A DNA stretch of 64,000 nucleotides from contig NW_014575401.1 of the NCBI RefSeq assembly GCF_000803265.1, forward strand, positions 1-64,000, read 5' to 3'. Within the stretch, counting starts at the first letter, position 1. Each line of letters starts with the position of its first letter. Shown here one piece after another: positions 52,416 through 61,541 of this stretch. Made by a program: the position numbers and the translations under genes. This DNA comes from Ordospora colligata OC4. Lineage: Eukaryota > Microsporidia > Ordosporidae. The notes below the pieces were generated by a model. The model was given only the letters and a program-made list of their open reading frames with translations, searched no databases and was not told the origin of the DNA.

Positions 52416-53924
52416 TTAAACAAACATATCTTTGTAAGAAACCATAAAATCTCCAATAACATACAGTTTCGAATGATCCGACATCTTGGATTTGTAGAAT
52501 TCAAATAATACTCTATATTCGGAATATGTCACTCCGTTTCTTACATACACTATAACGAAGTCCTTTGGATTTTCTGCACTACGCACGGCTGAAAAGCATC
52601 TGTCATTAAGCTTGTCTGTCCACCAATGACGGACAAGTCTTTTAACAGCCGGCTGATATCCAAGCTTCGTATCAATGCCATCTTCAAAACGATAGCTGTA
52701 TGGCATATGTGCATGTATGCTCAGTGGATACTTTCTCAAAAAGCATTCTATTTTATCTGCAAGATCTGGATGATCATTTGCTTCTTTCTGCAGATCCTTT
52801 CCATTCTTCAATGAATAAATGGCAAGAAGTTTACTTCTTTCAACACTAGGAGCATCTGCTCGTAGAAGATAATTTGTTACTTCATTCTTATCTATGTTTT
52901 TACCCTTCAGAATATTCATCTCCATCTCACTGGGCTCCTTCAATCTCAGGCATGCTTTCAGTATGTGTGCATGCAGTGCAAGATGTGTTTCTATTTGCTG
53001 GGATATCTTTGTATTTTCTTCAAGATCGTCAAATATCAGACTTTGCAATCGTCTCTTCTTGACCTCTGCTCTCTTAACAAGTCCCTTTATCATCTCAGAA
53101 ATCTCGTTTATGTCTTTAAATTTGCACTCGTTGAAAAAGTCATCCTCCGACACCAGGTATGCCTTTTTTCCAACCTTTGCAACTCCATCTTCATAGTTCA
53201 CATGGTCATGTAGCAGCGATTGGTATCTCCATTCATACACTAGTGGTGTGTAAATATCAAATGCTCGGTCTAATATAATCACTGTTCCTCCCTGATCGTA
53301 GTTATATCCAGATAACTTTTCACTAAGCTGCTCTGCATCTTCAGTCAGGCCTCTACATCCTTTCTGCACTAGCACTGTTGGAATTTTCTTCATATTCATT
53401 ATAAATGCAAATAGTCCATCAACAGCTCTTCTTCTGCATTGCCTGCCTTCATATGATTGCTCTCCGCGCTTAAACAGAGTGTATAAAAACTCGTCTTGTC
53501 TGAAAAAGTCAATGTATATCTCATGAACTTCACTAATAACGCAGTGAATGTCACTTGTTGCCAATATCTCAAGCATTAAAGAATCAATCTGATTCGTAAA
53601 AAGAACAATATACCGTTCATAATGCGGATCAGAAACTTCCTCAACAAGCCATTTGATACTTTCTGGGCGTATTACTGTTATACATGTTATTCCTTGAATC
53701 CTCTCTCTTTTCCTGTTCATTATGCTATCAAACAAAAAATAGTCATTTTCAAGAAACCTGGAGTGAGGTATTATATTGCTCATCATTCCCTTTGTTTCCT
53801 CATCAAATAAAAGTGCCTTGACACCTTCACCCATCTGAATAATTCCATCTATCTTCTCCTTCAGCAAAGTATCCATGTTTCTGATCAAATGCGCATGAAC
53901 ATTTATTAAATGTTTCACATTCAT
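52416..53924 (-). CDS. VPS45: Sec1/Munc18 protein VPS45
   Basis: A 502-aa SM protein that clasps SNARE complexes in endosomal fusion. Seen: an N-terminal KALLFDEETKGMMSNIIPHS, ITCITVIRPESIKWLVEEVS, the SM core strand TVIILDRAFDIYTPLVYEWR, then YQSLLHDHVN, and the C-terminal VIVYVRNGVTYSEYRVLFEF, then YVIGDFMVSYKDMF. The N-terminal wording and length fit Vps45 better than Sly1, Sec1 or Vps33. It probably works with SEC17, also encoded here. Confidence 0.87.
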   Translation of the reverse strand: MNVKHLINVHAHLIRNMDTLLKEKIDGIIQMGEGVKALLFDEETKGMMSNIIPHSRFLENDYFLFDSIMNRKRERIQGITCITVIRPESIKWLVEEVSDPHYERYIVLFTNQIDSLMLEILATSDIHCVISEVHEIYIDFFRQDEFLYTLFKRGEQSYEGRQCRRRAVDGLFAFIMNMKKIPTVLVQKGCRGLTEDAEQLSEKLSGYNYDQGGTVIILDRAFDIYTPLVYEWRYQSLLHDHVNYEDGVAKVGKKAYLVSEDDFFNECKFKDINEISEMIKGLVKRAEVKKRRLQSLIFDDLEENTKISQQIETHLALHAHILKACLRLKEPSEMEMNILKGKNIDKNEVTNYLLRADAPSVERSKLLAIYSLKNGKDLQKEANDHPDLADKIECFLRKYPLSIHAHMPYSYRFEDGIDTKLGYQPAVKRLVRHWWTDKLNDRCFSAVRSAENPKDFVIVYVRNGVTYSEYRVLFEFYKSKMSDHSKLYVIGDFMVSYKDMFV

Positions 53925-54002
53925 GAATCACTCAAAATGAGAACATAGTTTCAAACAATCCACATATGATCAATCTTTTGATATGTCCTGTGATGAAATC
54001 TA

Positions 54003-55871
54003 TCAAATAAGCATGATTTTCTCATCTTCACCGGCATCTTGTTCTTTTGCATCATTTCTATTACACATAGGAAAGACATTGTAAGCGTATTTAAACAACC
54101 ATGAAAACATCGGCATGCATTCAACATTTCCGATCCAGTGCATTGCAGTAATCTTTTCTAAACAAAGTGTTTCAGAGCTCTTAACAATCCATGGGCCTTT
54201 ATTTTGTATCCTGAATCTTTGTAGATTATGCTCATCAACTCTATTTATATGATTCGTATTATAATGCCTCGTATCATCAGTTGAATGACGCATTCGCCAG
54301 TCTTCATCTTCAATATAATAGTTACAAGGTATAACCATCTCGATCTCATTCACTAAAACACCTTCAAAGGCTAACCTGAATTTTGATGGCTCAAAATCAT
54401 AAAACTCACTGAACGATATTCTGGTCTGGAATTCTGTAAGCTCTTCATCAAATTCTTCTATCAACGCCATCACTTCCTGCTTCATTGTAGAAAGGTTGCA
54501 TGCATTCTTTCTAGGTGTCTTCATCAGCACATTGTCTGTATGCCCTACTCTTCGTCTTTCCTTATCACTCATAAACTTAATGTATACACCATGCTTCTTC
54601 ATTATTTTTTGTATGTTCTTTCCTCCATATCCAATTATTCGCTTGTGATGCTTCTCATCAATATGGAATGTAAGCTCCTCAGGAAACTCTTCCTCAATCA
54701 TTTCCAAGGCACGTACAAAATTTCTACAGCGGCCGCTAATAGTAATGCAAATCCTGGTACTGCTCTCCCTCTTCTGTATCTTGATGTTGCAGTCCACATC
54801 TCTCATGATTTTTACTATTTTTCCGTTTTTCTTTCCACACAAAAAATCAATTGTGTCCGTATCAACATCAATCTCTCCTTCCACATATCCTTCATCAAGC
54901 ATACTCATCAAGTACTTTTTCTCCCCAATCACAAGAAATTGCCTTGTATCAGCAACCTCAAATACAATTGCTTCTTCACTGCTGAAAGAGTCGACATCCG
55001 ATATCACCAGCTTCATTATTTCATTGTAAAGCAGGTCTATTCCGTTCCTTGCCATCATCACATCGTGAGCACTGAATCCTCGCAGTGTCACATCAACATG
55101 AGATTTATCGTTGTCATTTGTGTCCATATATGACTGATTGTATGCAAGAATGCTCTCGATCTCAATCGCTTTGTAATGCAGTAAATACATCATCTTCTGA
55201 GCATCAAGAACAAGCTTTTCAAAGTACTGTTGTATTTTATCAGCAATAGCCGAATCCTTAGACCCAATCAGGTTTTTATCTTCACATGATACAAGGCAAT
55301 CTTCGGAATTTATTCTCGAGCGATAAAACACTCGTTGTCCCTTTTCAACAGCTGATTGAACAGGTACCACAGTCTTTTTGTTCTCCACAGATCTTCCTGC
55401 CATCTTCTCAATCATCTCAAATATTTCCATCCTGACATTAAGACATTCTTCAATTCTTCCGCATATATAAACCTCAACTTTTTTGCATATTTTGATTGAA
55501 ATGGATGTTCCAGATTGATCCATTATCTTTTTTATCCTTATAAAAATATCTGTTTTCTGAGAATAGAGGTACAGTGGAAGCTCCATCTTGATACAGTGCC
55601 TGAAGCATCCTGAAACCAGCTTCATTATGAACGATATGCTATGCGTATGCTCAACCTTTACATGCACCGTGACTTTGTTTTCAACATCTCTACACACAGA
55701 TACTTTGCCAATGCCTATAAATGTTTTTTGTAAATCGATAAAGATTTTGTTGTAAACTGCCTGCAAGGCTTCATGTGGAGTAGACTTTCTAAATGGCATG
55801 ATCAGAGATAATGTTGTCTCCCCAATGTTTTTGGAATCAAAGATACTTGTTCTTTTAAAGTCATGCTCCAT
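54003..55871 (-). CDS. KH-domain RNA-binding protein
   Basis: A 622-aa protein. A clear KH domain lies at about 395-450: ELTFHIDEKHHKRIIGYGGK, then NIQKIMKKHGVYIKF, with the GxxG loop GYGG. Weaker KH-like units precede it (VTVHVKVEHTHSISFIMKLV near 65; CNIKIQKRESSTRICITISG near 360). After the last KH follow DNVLMKTPRKNACNLSTMKQ and a C-terminal segment with conserved-looking aromatic residues. It resembles fungal multi-KH proteins such as yeast YLL032C and Scp160-type factors; the role is unknown. Confidence 0.8.
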   Translation of the reverse strand: MEHDFKRTSIFDSKNIGETTLSLIMPFRKSTPHEALQAVYNKIFIDLQKTFIGIGKVSVCRDVENKVTVHVKVEHTHSISFIMKLVSGCFRHCIKMELPLYLYSQKTDIFIRIKKIMDQSGTSISIKICKKVEVYICGRIEECLNVRMEIFEMIEKMAGRSVENKKTVVPVQSAVEKGQRVFYRSRINSEDCLVSCEDKNLIGSKDSAIADKIQQYFEKLVLDAQKMMYLLHYKAIEIESILAYNQSYMDTNDNDKSHVDVTLRGFSAHDVMMARNGIDLLYNEIMKLVISDVDSFSSEEAIVFEVADTRQFLVIGEKKYLMSMLDEGYVEGEIDVDTDTIDFLCGKKNGKIVKIMRDVDCNIKIQKRESSTRICITISGRCRNFVRALEMIEEEFPEELTFHIDEKHHKRIIGYGGKNIQKIMKKHGVYIKFMSDKERRRVGHTDNVLMKTPRKNACNLSTMKQEVMALIEEFDEELTEFQTRISFSEFYDFEPSKFRLAFEGVLVNEIEMVIPCNYYIEDEDWRMRHSTDDTRHYNTNHINRVDEHNLQRFRIQNKGPWIVKSSETLCLEKITAMHWIGNVECMPMFSWLFKYAYNVFPMCNRNDAKEQDAGEDEKIMLI

Positions 55872-56039
55872 GCTTCTTGCACAGCCACATGCTTTTTATT
55901 ACATCATATGAAACCTGATATCATATGCGTCCAAAACATGAATTCAGTACTGCCAATCATTTTAGTAGCATAAGGCAGCACATCGTTAGTAAAACAAAAC
56001 CATTCTAAATACATATCTTAAAATTATTTAATCTGCTCA
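55872..56039. other. Short spacer
   Basis: 168 bp between two minus-strand genes. Repeats of ATCATATGA/ATCATATGC near 55905 and 55920. No gene seen. Confidence 0.3.
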
Positions 56040-57224
56040 TCACGAATAAACAACAATAAATCCACAAACAATCATTCCTAGGATGGATGCCAGTACTGGA
56101 ACTGCTAGAGGAAGATTAAACGGTCTTTCCTCACACGGTTGTCTTATCTTCAAAACTACAAGCCCAATACATGATAGTGAATAGAAAAAAGAAGTCCCGA
56201 ATGCTATTCTACTGATGAGTCCGTGTATATCCTTAAACATTGAGAACAAAAACACAACCAAAGAAAATAACAATAATGACAGAACCTCAAGCTTTTTTGA
56301 AAACTTCACCGGTAAAAGCGATTCCATAATACCTGAGCTTACAATAAGAGAGCACATCAATGATCCTATTGTTGGTATCAAAGTTACAATAACTGAGAGC
56401 ATGCGCGATGGGATTGGAATATTCATTATCCTAAAATACTCCTCAATAAACATTCCATTACTAATTATCTCTGTGTATGGAACCACAAACATTGCCGAAA
56501 GTGTGGTTAGTACGTAGATTGCAGCTGTAGCCCATATAGACCCCAGGATTGCTCTTGGAAATGCTTTTCCAGGATTCTGTACTCTGTTTGCAATGTAATT
56601 TCCGTTATTCCATCCATCAAACGAGAACTGAGTAAAGCAGAGCCCTTTCAAAGCACCAAGAGCATTCATATCTGCCTTGGCGTTTCTTGGATCAAGTATT
56701 GCAGGATTTGATATTTCACGAGTTTTGAAGAATGAACTAGCGGAAATTATGACAAGGAGCGCAACTGTGGCTATCTTCAAGAAGAACAAGATCCTAACTG
56801 TCCAAGTAACTAGCCTCCCACCAAAAGAGAGCATCATTGAAACTATCACAAGTATCACAGCAATAAATATGTTTTTTCGAACAATGTCTTTGAAGCATTC
56901 ATGAATTGTAACTGCCATCACTGCACAGGATAGTGGAAGAATCCATGCAATTGAAGTAAGCGAGTATGCCGTTCCCACATAATTTGAGTATGCTCTTTTG
57001 AGGTAATTTATGTCACCTCCTGCATATGGATACGTCGATCCAAGCTCTGCATAACAAAGACCGAACATTGTTGCTATTGCGCCCGATGCTACAATCAATG
57101 CAACAGACCATATACACGACCCAGTGTGGATAAGAACATAATGTGCTGTTTTGAAGATGCCGATTCCAACCATGTTGCATATTGATAGAAAGAGCAGATC
57201 GAGATATCTGAGATTTCTTTCCAT
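56040..57224 (-). CDS. Amino acid permease (APC superfamily)
   Basis: A 394-aa transporter with about 11-12 membrane segments. The APC hallmark at the first helix is clear: [20 protein letters not shown] (unwound G-x-G-I-F). [20 protein letters not shown], then [15 protein letters not shown], matches the P-x-x-G-G-x-Y element of LAT-type exchangers. [20 protein letters not shown], then [10 protein letters not shown] is the conserved loop before helix 7. It likely imports host amino acids across the plasma membrane. GACCCTGT precedes the ATG at 57224. Confidence 0.9.
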   Translation of the reverse strand: MERNLRYLDLLFLSICNMVGIGIFKTAHYVLIHTGSCIWSVALIVASGAIATMFGLCYAELGSTYPYAGGDINYLKRAYSNYVGTAYSLTSIAWILPLSCAVMAVTIHECFKDIVRKNIFIAVILVIVSMMLSFGGRLVTWTVRILFFLKIATVALLVIISASSFFKTREISNPAILDPRNAKADMNALGALKGLCFTQFSFDGWNNGNYIANRVQNPGKAFPRAILGSIWATAAIYVLTTLSAMFVVPYTEIISNGMFIEEYFRIMNIPIPSRMLSVIVTLIPTIGSLMCSLIVSSGIMESLLPVKFSKKLEVLSLLLFSLVVFLFSMFKDIHGLISRIAFGTSFFYSLSCIGLVVLKIRQPCEERPFNLPLAVPVLASILGMIVCGFIVVYS

Positions 57225-57283
57225 ACAGGGTCTGTGATATTCATGAGAATCTGAACCATTATGAAAAGCAAATGATGCCCTTG

Positions 57284-58147
57284 ATGGAGGTTGTAGCAGC
57301 TGCAAATATTATTAAAGATGATGAGATTTCTATAGCCAAGAGAATGAGAGCATTGTTCTATCTAAGGAATGAAATGACACCAGAGTCAGTGAATGCGATT
57401 GCTGGAGGATTCAAATGCAAGTCTGTTCTGCTAAAGCACGAAGTGGCATATGTGCTTGGACAAATGTGCTTGGATGAATCAAAAGATATACTTATGCGCG
57501 TTCTTTCTGATGAGACTGAGGATGAGATAGTTAGGCATGAAGCAGGAGAGGCTCTAGGTAATTATGAACTATCAGAGGATATTCTACAGATACTGGAAAA
57601 ATATTCTGAGCATCCTAAAAAGCCTATTTCTGAGACATGCTATATTGCAAAGATGAACATCAGAGAGCGAGGATATTTGAAGGGAAATATGTCTAAGCAC
57701 GATTCAAGAGATCCTGCACCACCGCTGAATAGCAATTTTGAAGATGCAAAGCGAATTCTACTTGACAGTTCTGAATGCATGTACAAAAGATATCAAGCGA
57801 TGTTTTTTCTAAGGGATCTTGGGAGTTCAGATGCAGTTCATGCACTTGGGGAAGCAATGAGTGATTGCTCATCATTATTTAAACATGAGATTTCGTTTGT
57901 GTTTGGACAGATGAGAAACATAGAATCGATTCCATACTTGATTCGGAAGATGAATGATGCTAATGAGCACGGAATGGTCAGGCACGAGTGTGCAGAGGCA
58001 TTGGGTGCAATAGGCAATGAAGTGGCACTTGAGGAATTAGTCAAGCACATTGAGGATCCATGCGACATTTTGAGAGAGAGTGTTGAGGTTGCTGTAGACA
58101 TCCACAACTACATAACTAGTGAGGAGCTTGAGTACTGTAAGTGTTGA
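57284..58147 (+). CDS. LIA1: Deoxyhypusine hydroxylase
   Basis: A 287-aa HEAT-repeat di-iron enzyme that completes hypusine in eIF5A. The four His-Glu metal-binding motifs are intact: [37 protein letters not shown] and [11 protein letters not shown], in two symmetric halves of about 130 residues each. Length matches the family. GATGCCCTTG directly precedes the ATG at 57284; another ATG lies four codons earlier. The gene is divergent from the permease. Confidence 0.95.
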   Translation: MEVVAAANIIKDDEISIAKRMRALFYLRNEMTPESVNAIAGGFKCKSVLLKHEVAYVLGQMCLDESKDILMRVLSDETEDEIVRHEAGEALGNYELSEDILQILEKYSEHPKKPISETCYIAKMNIRERGYLKGNMSKHDSRDPAPPLNSNFEDAKRILLDSSECMYKRYQAMFFLRDLGSSDAVHALGEAMSDCSSLFKHEISFVFGQMRNIESIPYLIRKMNDANEHGMVRHECAEALGAIGNEVALEELVKHIEDPCDILRESVEVAVDIHNYITSEELEYCKC

Positions 58148-58242
58148 GCAATATGATTAAATTATTTGATTAGATTTGTACCATTGATAAGAATCACTAA
58201 CTATGATGTATAGTATATACTATTAATGAATGCTTTATTTTA

Positions 58243-58890
58243 TTATAATGCAGTGATATACCTTTTTAATAAAGGTATGAAGAAACACCAATTTGCCAAT
58301 ACAGTCATTACGTGAAATACTTCGTGATATCCAAATACCTTAGGTAATGGATTTGGCCTTTCAATTACATAGACACAGCCACCAGCTATATATATGGCAC
58401 CTCCCAGTATAAAAAGACTTGCATCAAACAAAGAAATGTTCTTCATGATGATGCTGAAGAATGGAATTACAGATATGCCATGTAGAATGTAGACGAGTGT
58501 ATCAATGTTTGTATGGAGATTTTTCATAAGCAAGATCTTCAGAATACCAGAAAGCGAGATCGTCCATGTTGTCATCAGCATGTGCTTTGTGTATTTGCCA
58601 AATGGAATCAGTGTGAGAGCAACCGATGTCTGTGTGCCAGATATCAAAATGAATATCGATATGTGGTCGAGTCTCTGGAGTAATTGTCTGTTCTTTTTGC
58701 TTTTCCATGTTCTGGTGTGATATGTGCTGCTTATGCCGAACAAAATTATCTGGGAAATGAGGTATATCAAAATCCCAATACTTCCTTGATTTATGATTGA
58801 GCATATGATGTAGATGAGAGTTTTAGCCAGTGTGATGTAAAATGCAACTTGATGTATTCTTCCACGGAGTCTAGGTTTATACATGGCCAT
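58243..58890 (-). CDS. PAQR/haemolysin III family membrane protein
   Basis: A 215-aa seven-helix protein. The three zinc-site motifs of the family are present: SSTYHTRTWKSKKNRQLLQR, then LDHISIFILISGTQTS (S-x-x-x-H and D), and FGYHEVFHVMTVLANWCFFI near the end (H-x-x-x-H). Fungal Izh and animal adiponectin-receptor proteins are relatives, some with ceramidase activity; the bacterial name haemolysin III does not imply a toxin role here. Substrate unknown. Confidence 0.88.
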   Translation of the reverse strand: MAMYKPRLRGRIHQVAFYITLAKTLIYIICSIINQGSIGILIYLISQIILFGISSTYHTRTWKSKKNRQLLQRLDHISIFILISGTQTSVALTLIPFGKYTKHMLMTTWTISLSGILKILLMKNLHTNIDTLVYILHGISVIPFFSIIMKNISLFDASLFILGGAIYIAGGCVYVIERPNPLPKVFGYHEVFHVMTVLANWCFFIPLLKRYITAL

Positions 58891-59046
58891 CTATTTTGAA
58901 CGGCATGATATCCAGGCATTAATAAGATAATTTGAATTTAGTTCTATAGATGGTCATGCAGTGTAAATGATGCAGGTGGCTTGAACATGTTTAGCTGTAT
59001 GCATGGTAAATAGCAAATTTAATAAACAACATGGCCATCCCTAGGT
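58891..59046. promoter_or_regulatory. Divergent spacer with CCC signal
   Basis: 156-bp spacer; ATGGCCATCCCTAGGT runs directly into the ATG of the NOT gene. Nothing else recognised. Confidence 0.35.
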
Positions 59047-59733
59047 ATGAGAAGAGGTTTCGATGGCAAGAGGGATGACAATAGAAGAGAAAGGAATATA
59101 ACAAAACCGGCATCCAAAGAAAGCCTTACACCCGAAGAGGTCTGGAAGAATGCAGCCATGCTTTTGGGAACAAAGAAAAAAGATGTGGCGCCTAAGAACT
59201 ACGAGCTAACAAGAAAGTTTGACTTTAGCTGCATAGATACCGAGATAGAGGAAATTAACAAGGAGAGGATCCGATCACAAAATATAGACGATGAAAGAGT
59301 TGCAAGAAGACGATTCCATGAGATAGAAACTGCGAATTCACTTGTTCACGTCCCAAACTTCAAGGAACTCGAAAATAGATACATGCCTATGACGCCTACT
59401 AATGTTCCAGGAACTTTTCCTAAAGCGCCTTTATATATATTTGAGAACCAGGATGTGTTCAAAAAGCTTGACACTGACACACTTTTTTTTATTTTCTATT
59501 CACAGCTAGGCACAATCCAACAGTACTATGCTGCAACCCAGCTGAAGCTGTATTCATGGAGATTTCATACGAAGTATTTCACATGGTTCCAACGCCTGGA
59601 TGAGCCAAAACTAATTACGTCAGATTATGAAAGAGGCGACTTTCTGTTTTTTGACTATGATGTAACATGGTCATTCATGAAGAAGAGCGACTTTACATTT
59701 GAATATAAATATCTTGAATGCTCTGAATGGTAG
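59047..59733 (+). CDS. CCR4-NOT subunit NOT3/NOT5, NOT-box only
   Basis: A 228-aa protein. The C-terminal half is a NOT box: TFPKAPLYIFENQDVFKKLD, then TDTLFFIFYSQLGTIQQYYA, then ATQLKLYSWRFHTKYFTWFQ, then RLDEPKLITSDYERGDFLFF, then DFTFEYKYLE. The P-L-x-I-F...L-D-T-D-T-L wording points to Not3/Not5 rather than Not2. The long N-terminal coiled coil of yeast Not5 (over 300 residues) is missing. It belongs to the deadenylase complex in mRNA decay. Confidence 0.88.
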   Translation: MRRGFDGKRDDNRRERNITKPASKESLTPEEVWKNAAMLLGTKKKDVAPKNYELTRKFDFSCIDTEIEEINKERIRSQNIDDERVARRRFHEIETANSLVHVPNFKELENRYMPMTPTNVPGTFPKAPLYIFENQDVFKKLDTDTLFFIFYSQLGTIQQYYAATQLKLYSWRFHTKYFTWFQRLDEPKLITSDYERGDFLFFDYDVTWSFMKKSDFTFEYKYLECSEW

Positions 59734-59858
59734 AACACCGACCGTATCCCATGCCATAGTCAACTACTCTTCGCTGGGTCATAATAATTCACATTTCTAT
59801 TTTCTTATTAAATATATATAAAGAATTTTTTAAATATAAATGAACAATGTAAGTATTC
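59734..59858. other. Convergent spacer
   Basis: 125 bp between convergent genes, ending in a run of TATATA near 59812-59840. No gene. Confidence 0.3.
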
Positions 59859-60917
59859 CTACTCGAGAAGCTTCAAAGCTTTGGAATAAAGTAAAATGTT
59901 CTTTTGCATATAAATATCTTCGATAAAATCAGGATCAAGCCATAGAGACAAAATATCACGAGAATGTGATTTTTTCCCGATAGCAACATTAATTAAAATA
60001 AATATTTTCCTAAATAACTTTTTGATCTGAGGATACTTTCGGCATGCCAGAGCCACATTGCATGTAGGATCAGTAGGATCTTCAATCGAGATACTCGAAT
60101 CATATCTGGTATATATCCTCACATTCGGACACGGATCTTCTTCAGAAATTGAACTAGTGAATTCCCATCCATAGAACTTGAAAAAATCAAGAAAAAACTT
60201 CGCAGTATCGTCAAGTCCCCTTTTATCACTATTATCTATCTTCTGGACAAAAAAGTTCAGAATTAATAGAAACTGTGAGTAGCTATTCAATCCACCTGTA
60301 GATGCATCTGAAAGTTTCTTCTGTGTTAAAAAATACTTCAGTATAATTGCAACCTTCCTTATTTTTGGATAGACTTTCATTACGTTATTCATAAAAACTG
60401 CAGCTCTTACACCACTTGATTGATTCATCGAAATATCTATCTTAAATCCAAAGTATTTGTCTTGAAACTTAATTATCGGCACCCTTGAACTCCAAATGTG
60501 GAAAACAGATTTTTTATCAACAATTTTATGGTTCAATAGAATATTTTTGATTTTGAATAAATAATTGTTTGGATCCTCTTGCTCCATCTGCGGATCAAGA
60601 AGCAACACCCCAAGGTCTATATCACTTGAACGTATAACCAACTTGGTTCTGTAGCTGCCGAATGTCACCACTCTCGTGTTTGGAATGGTTGATTCAATGG
60701 ATTTTTTAATGTGATTCATCACATATGCTCTGTATTCCATCTCTACACCCGTAGGCGCAATAATACGGTAGAATTCATTAAGTTGCTTATTAAGATCCCT
60801 CATGTTATTCTTTTGGATAGTCTCTGTGTCGTTTTCTTCATCTACATTCACATCTTCTTGATTGTTTGAAACATCCGGATTTGTTGTACTTTTGTCTTCG
60901 GTTGATGCATTAGTCAT
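59859..60917 (-). CDS. TRF4: Non-canonical poly(A) polymerase, TRF4/PAPD5-like
   Basis: A 352-aa nucleotidyltransferase. Seen: VVTFGSYRTKLVIRSSDIDL, with GS and the catalytic D-x-D of the pol-beta superfamily (about 85-104), VPIIKF and KIDISMN with the third carboxylate (about 150-170), and the PAP-associated region KVAIILKYFLTQKKLSDAST, then GGLNSYSQFLLILNFF with the G-G-[LI]-[NS]-S-Y motif. Trf4 tags nuclear RNA for exosome decay in TRAMP. The N-terminus is acidic and short; no air2-binding basic patch was evident. Confidence 0.88.
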   Translation of the reverse strand: MTNASTEDKSTTNPDVSNNQEDVNVDEENDTETIQKNNMRDLNKQLNEFYRIIAPTGVEMEYRAYVMNHIKKSIESTIPNTRVVTFGSYRTKLVIRSSDIDLGVLLLDPQMEQEDPNNYLFKIKNILLNHKIVDKKSVFHIWSSRVPIIKFQDKYFGFKIDISMNQSSGVRAAVFMNNVMKVYPKIRKVAIILKYFLTQKKLSDASTGGLNSYSQFLLILNFFVQKIDNSDKRGLDDTAKFFLDFFKFYGWEFTSSISEEDPCPNVRIYTRYDSSISIEDPTDPTCNVALACRKYPQIKKLFRKIFILINVAIGKKSHSRDILSLWLDPDFIEDIYMQKNILLYSKALKLLE

Positions 60918-60972
60918 TTACAATACCCTTTCGAATTAAAAAAATATAACAAGATTTCCATTGAAATAAGAT

Positions 60973-61416
60973 TTAATAAATCCACTCCTTGTCAAAAGGA
61001 ATAACATCCTGGACATTCGTTCCAATCCAAAGCTTAATTTCCTTCTCTGCATTCTCAACAGAGTCAGACCCATGAACAATATTCTTCTCAATGCTGATTC
61101 CATAATCTCCCCGAATGGTTCCCATCGGTGCACTCAATGGATTTGTCTCTCCAAGTATACTCCTTCCAATAGAGACTGCGTTGTCTCCACTCCATACCAT
61201 TGCAAAAACCATTCCAGACATCATTCCATTCACCATGTCTTCAAAGAATGGCTTTTTGGATAGGTGTGCATAATGCTCAGTTAAGATCTCTCTACTAGGA
61301 ATCATACACTTGCAGGCAACTAGATACAGTCCCTTCTTCTCAAAGCGCTCAATCACACTTGAAATAAGCCTACGCTTCACACCATCAGGCTTGATCATTA
61401 TAAATGTTCTCTCCAT
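60973..61416 (-). CDS. YNK1: Nucleoside diphosphate kinase
   Basis: A 147-aa NDP kinase, which passes gamma-phosphate from ATP to other NDPs through a phosphohistidine. Seen: ERTFIMIKPDGVKRRLISSV at the start, MVWSGDNAVSIGRSILGETN, then RGDYGISIEKNIVHGSDSVE, with the active-site His. Conserved Lys and Arg residues are in place. The ATG at 61416 is preceded by ATACCCTGG; the frame is open further upstream but the homology begins here. Confidence 0.95.
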   Translation of the reverse strand: MERTFIMIKPDGVKRRLISSVIERFEKKGLYLVACKCMIPSREILTEHYAHLSKKPFFEDMVNGMMSGMVFAMVWSGDNAVSIGRSILGETNPLSAPMGTIRGDYGISIEKNIVHGSDSVENAEKEIKLWIGTNVQDVIPFDKEWIY

Positions 61417-61541
61417 CCAGGGTATTCTACAATACCAACAATTACACTTATTCAACTCAATCGCTTTCATTAATTTTATTATTAATTTCCATTCTAGAAA
61501 CAAACATCAATAAATAAGACCTTCACTACTTAATGCATGCC

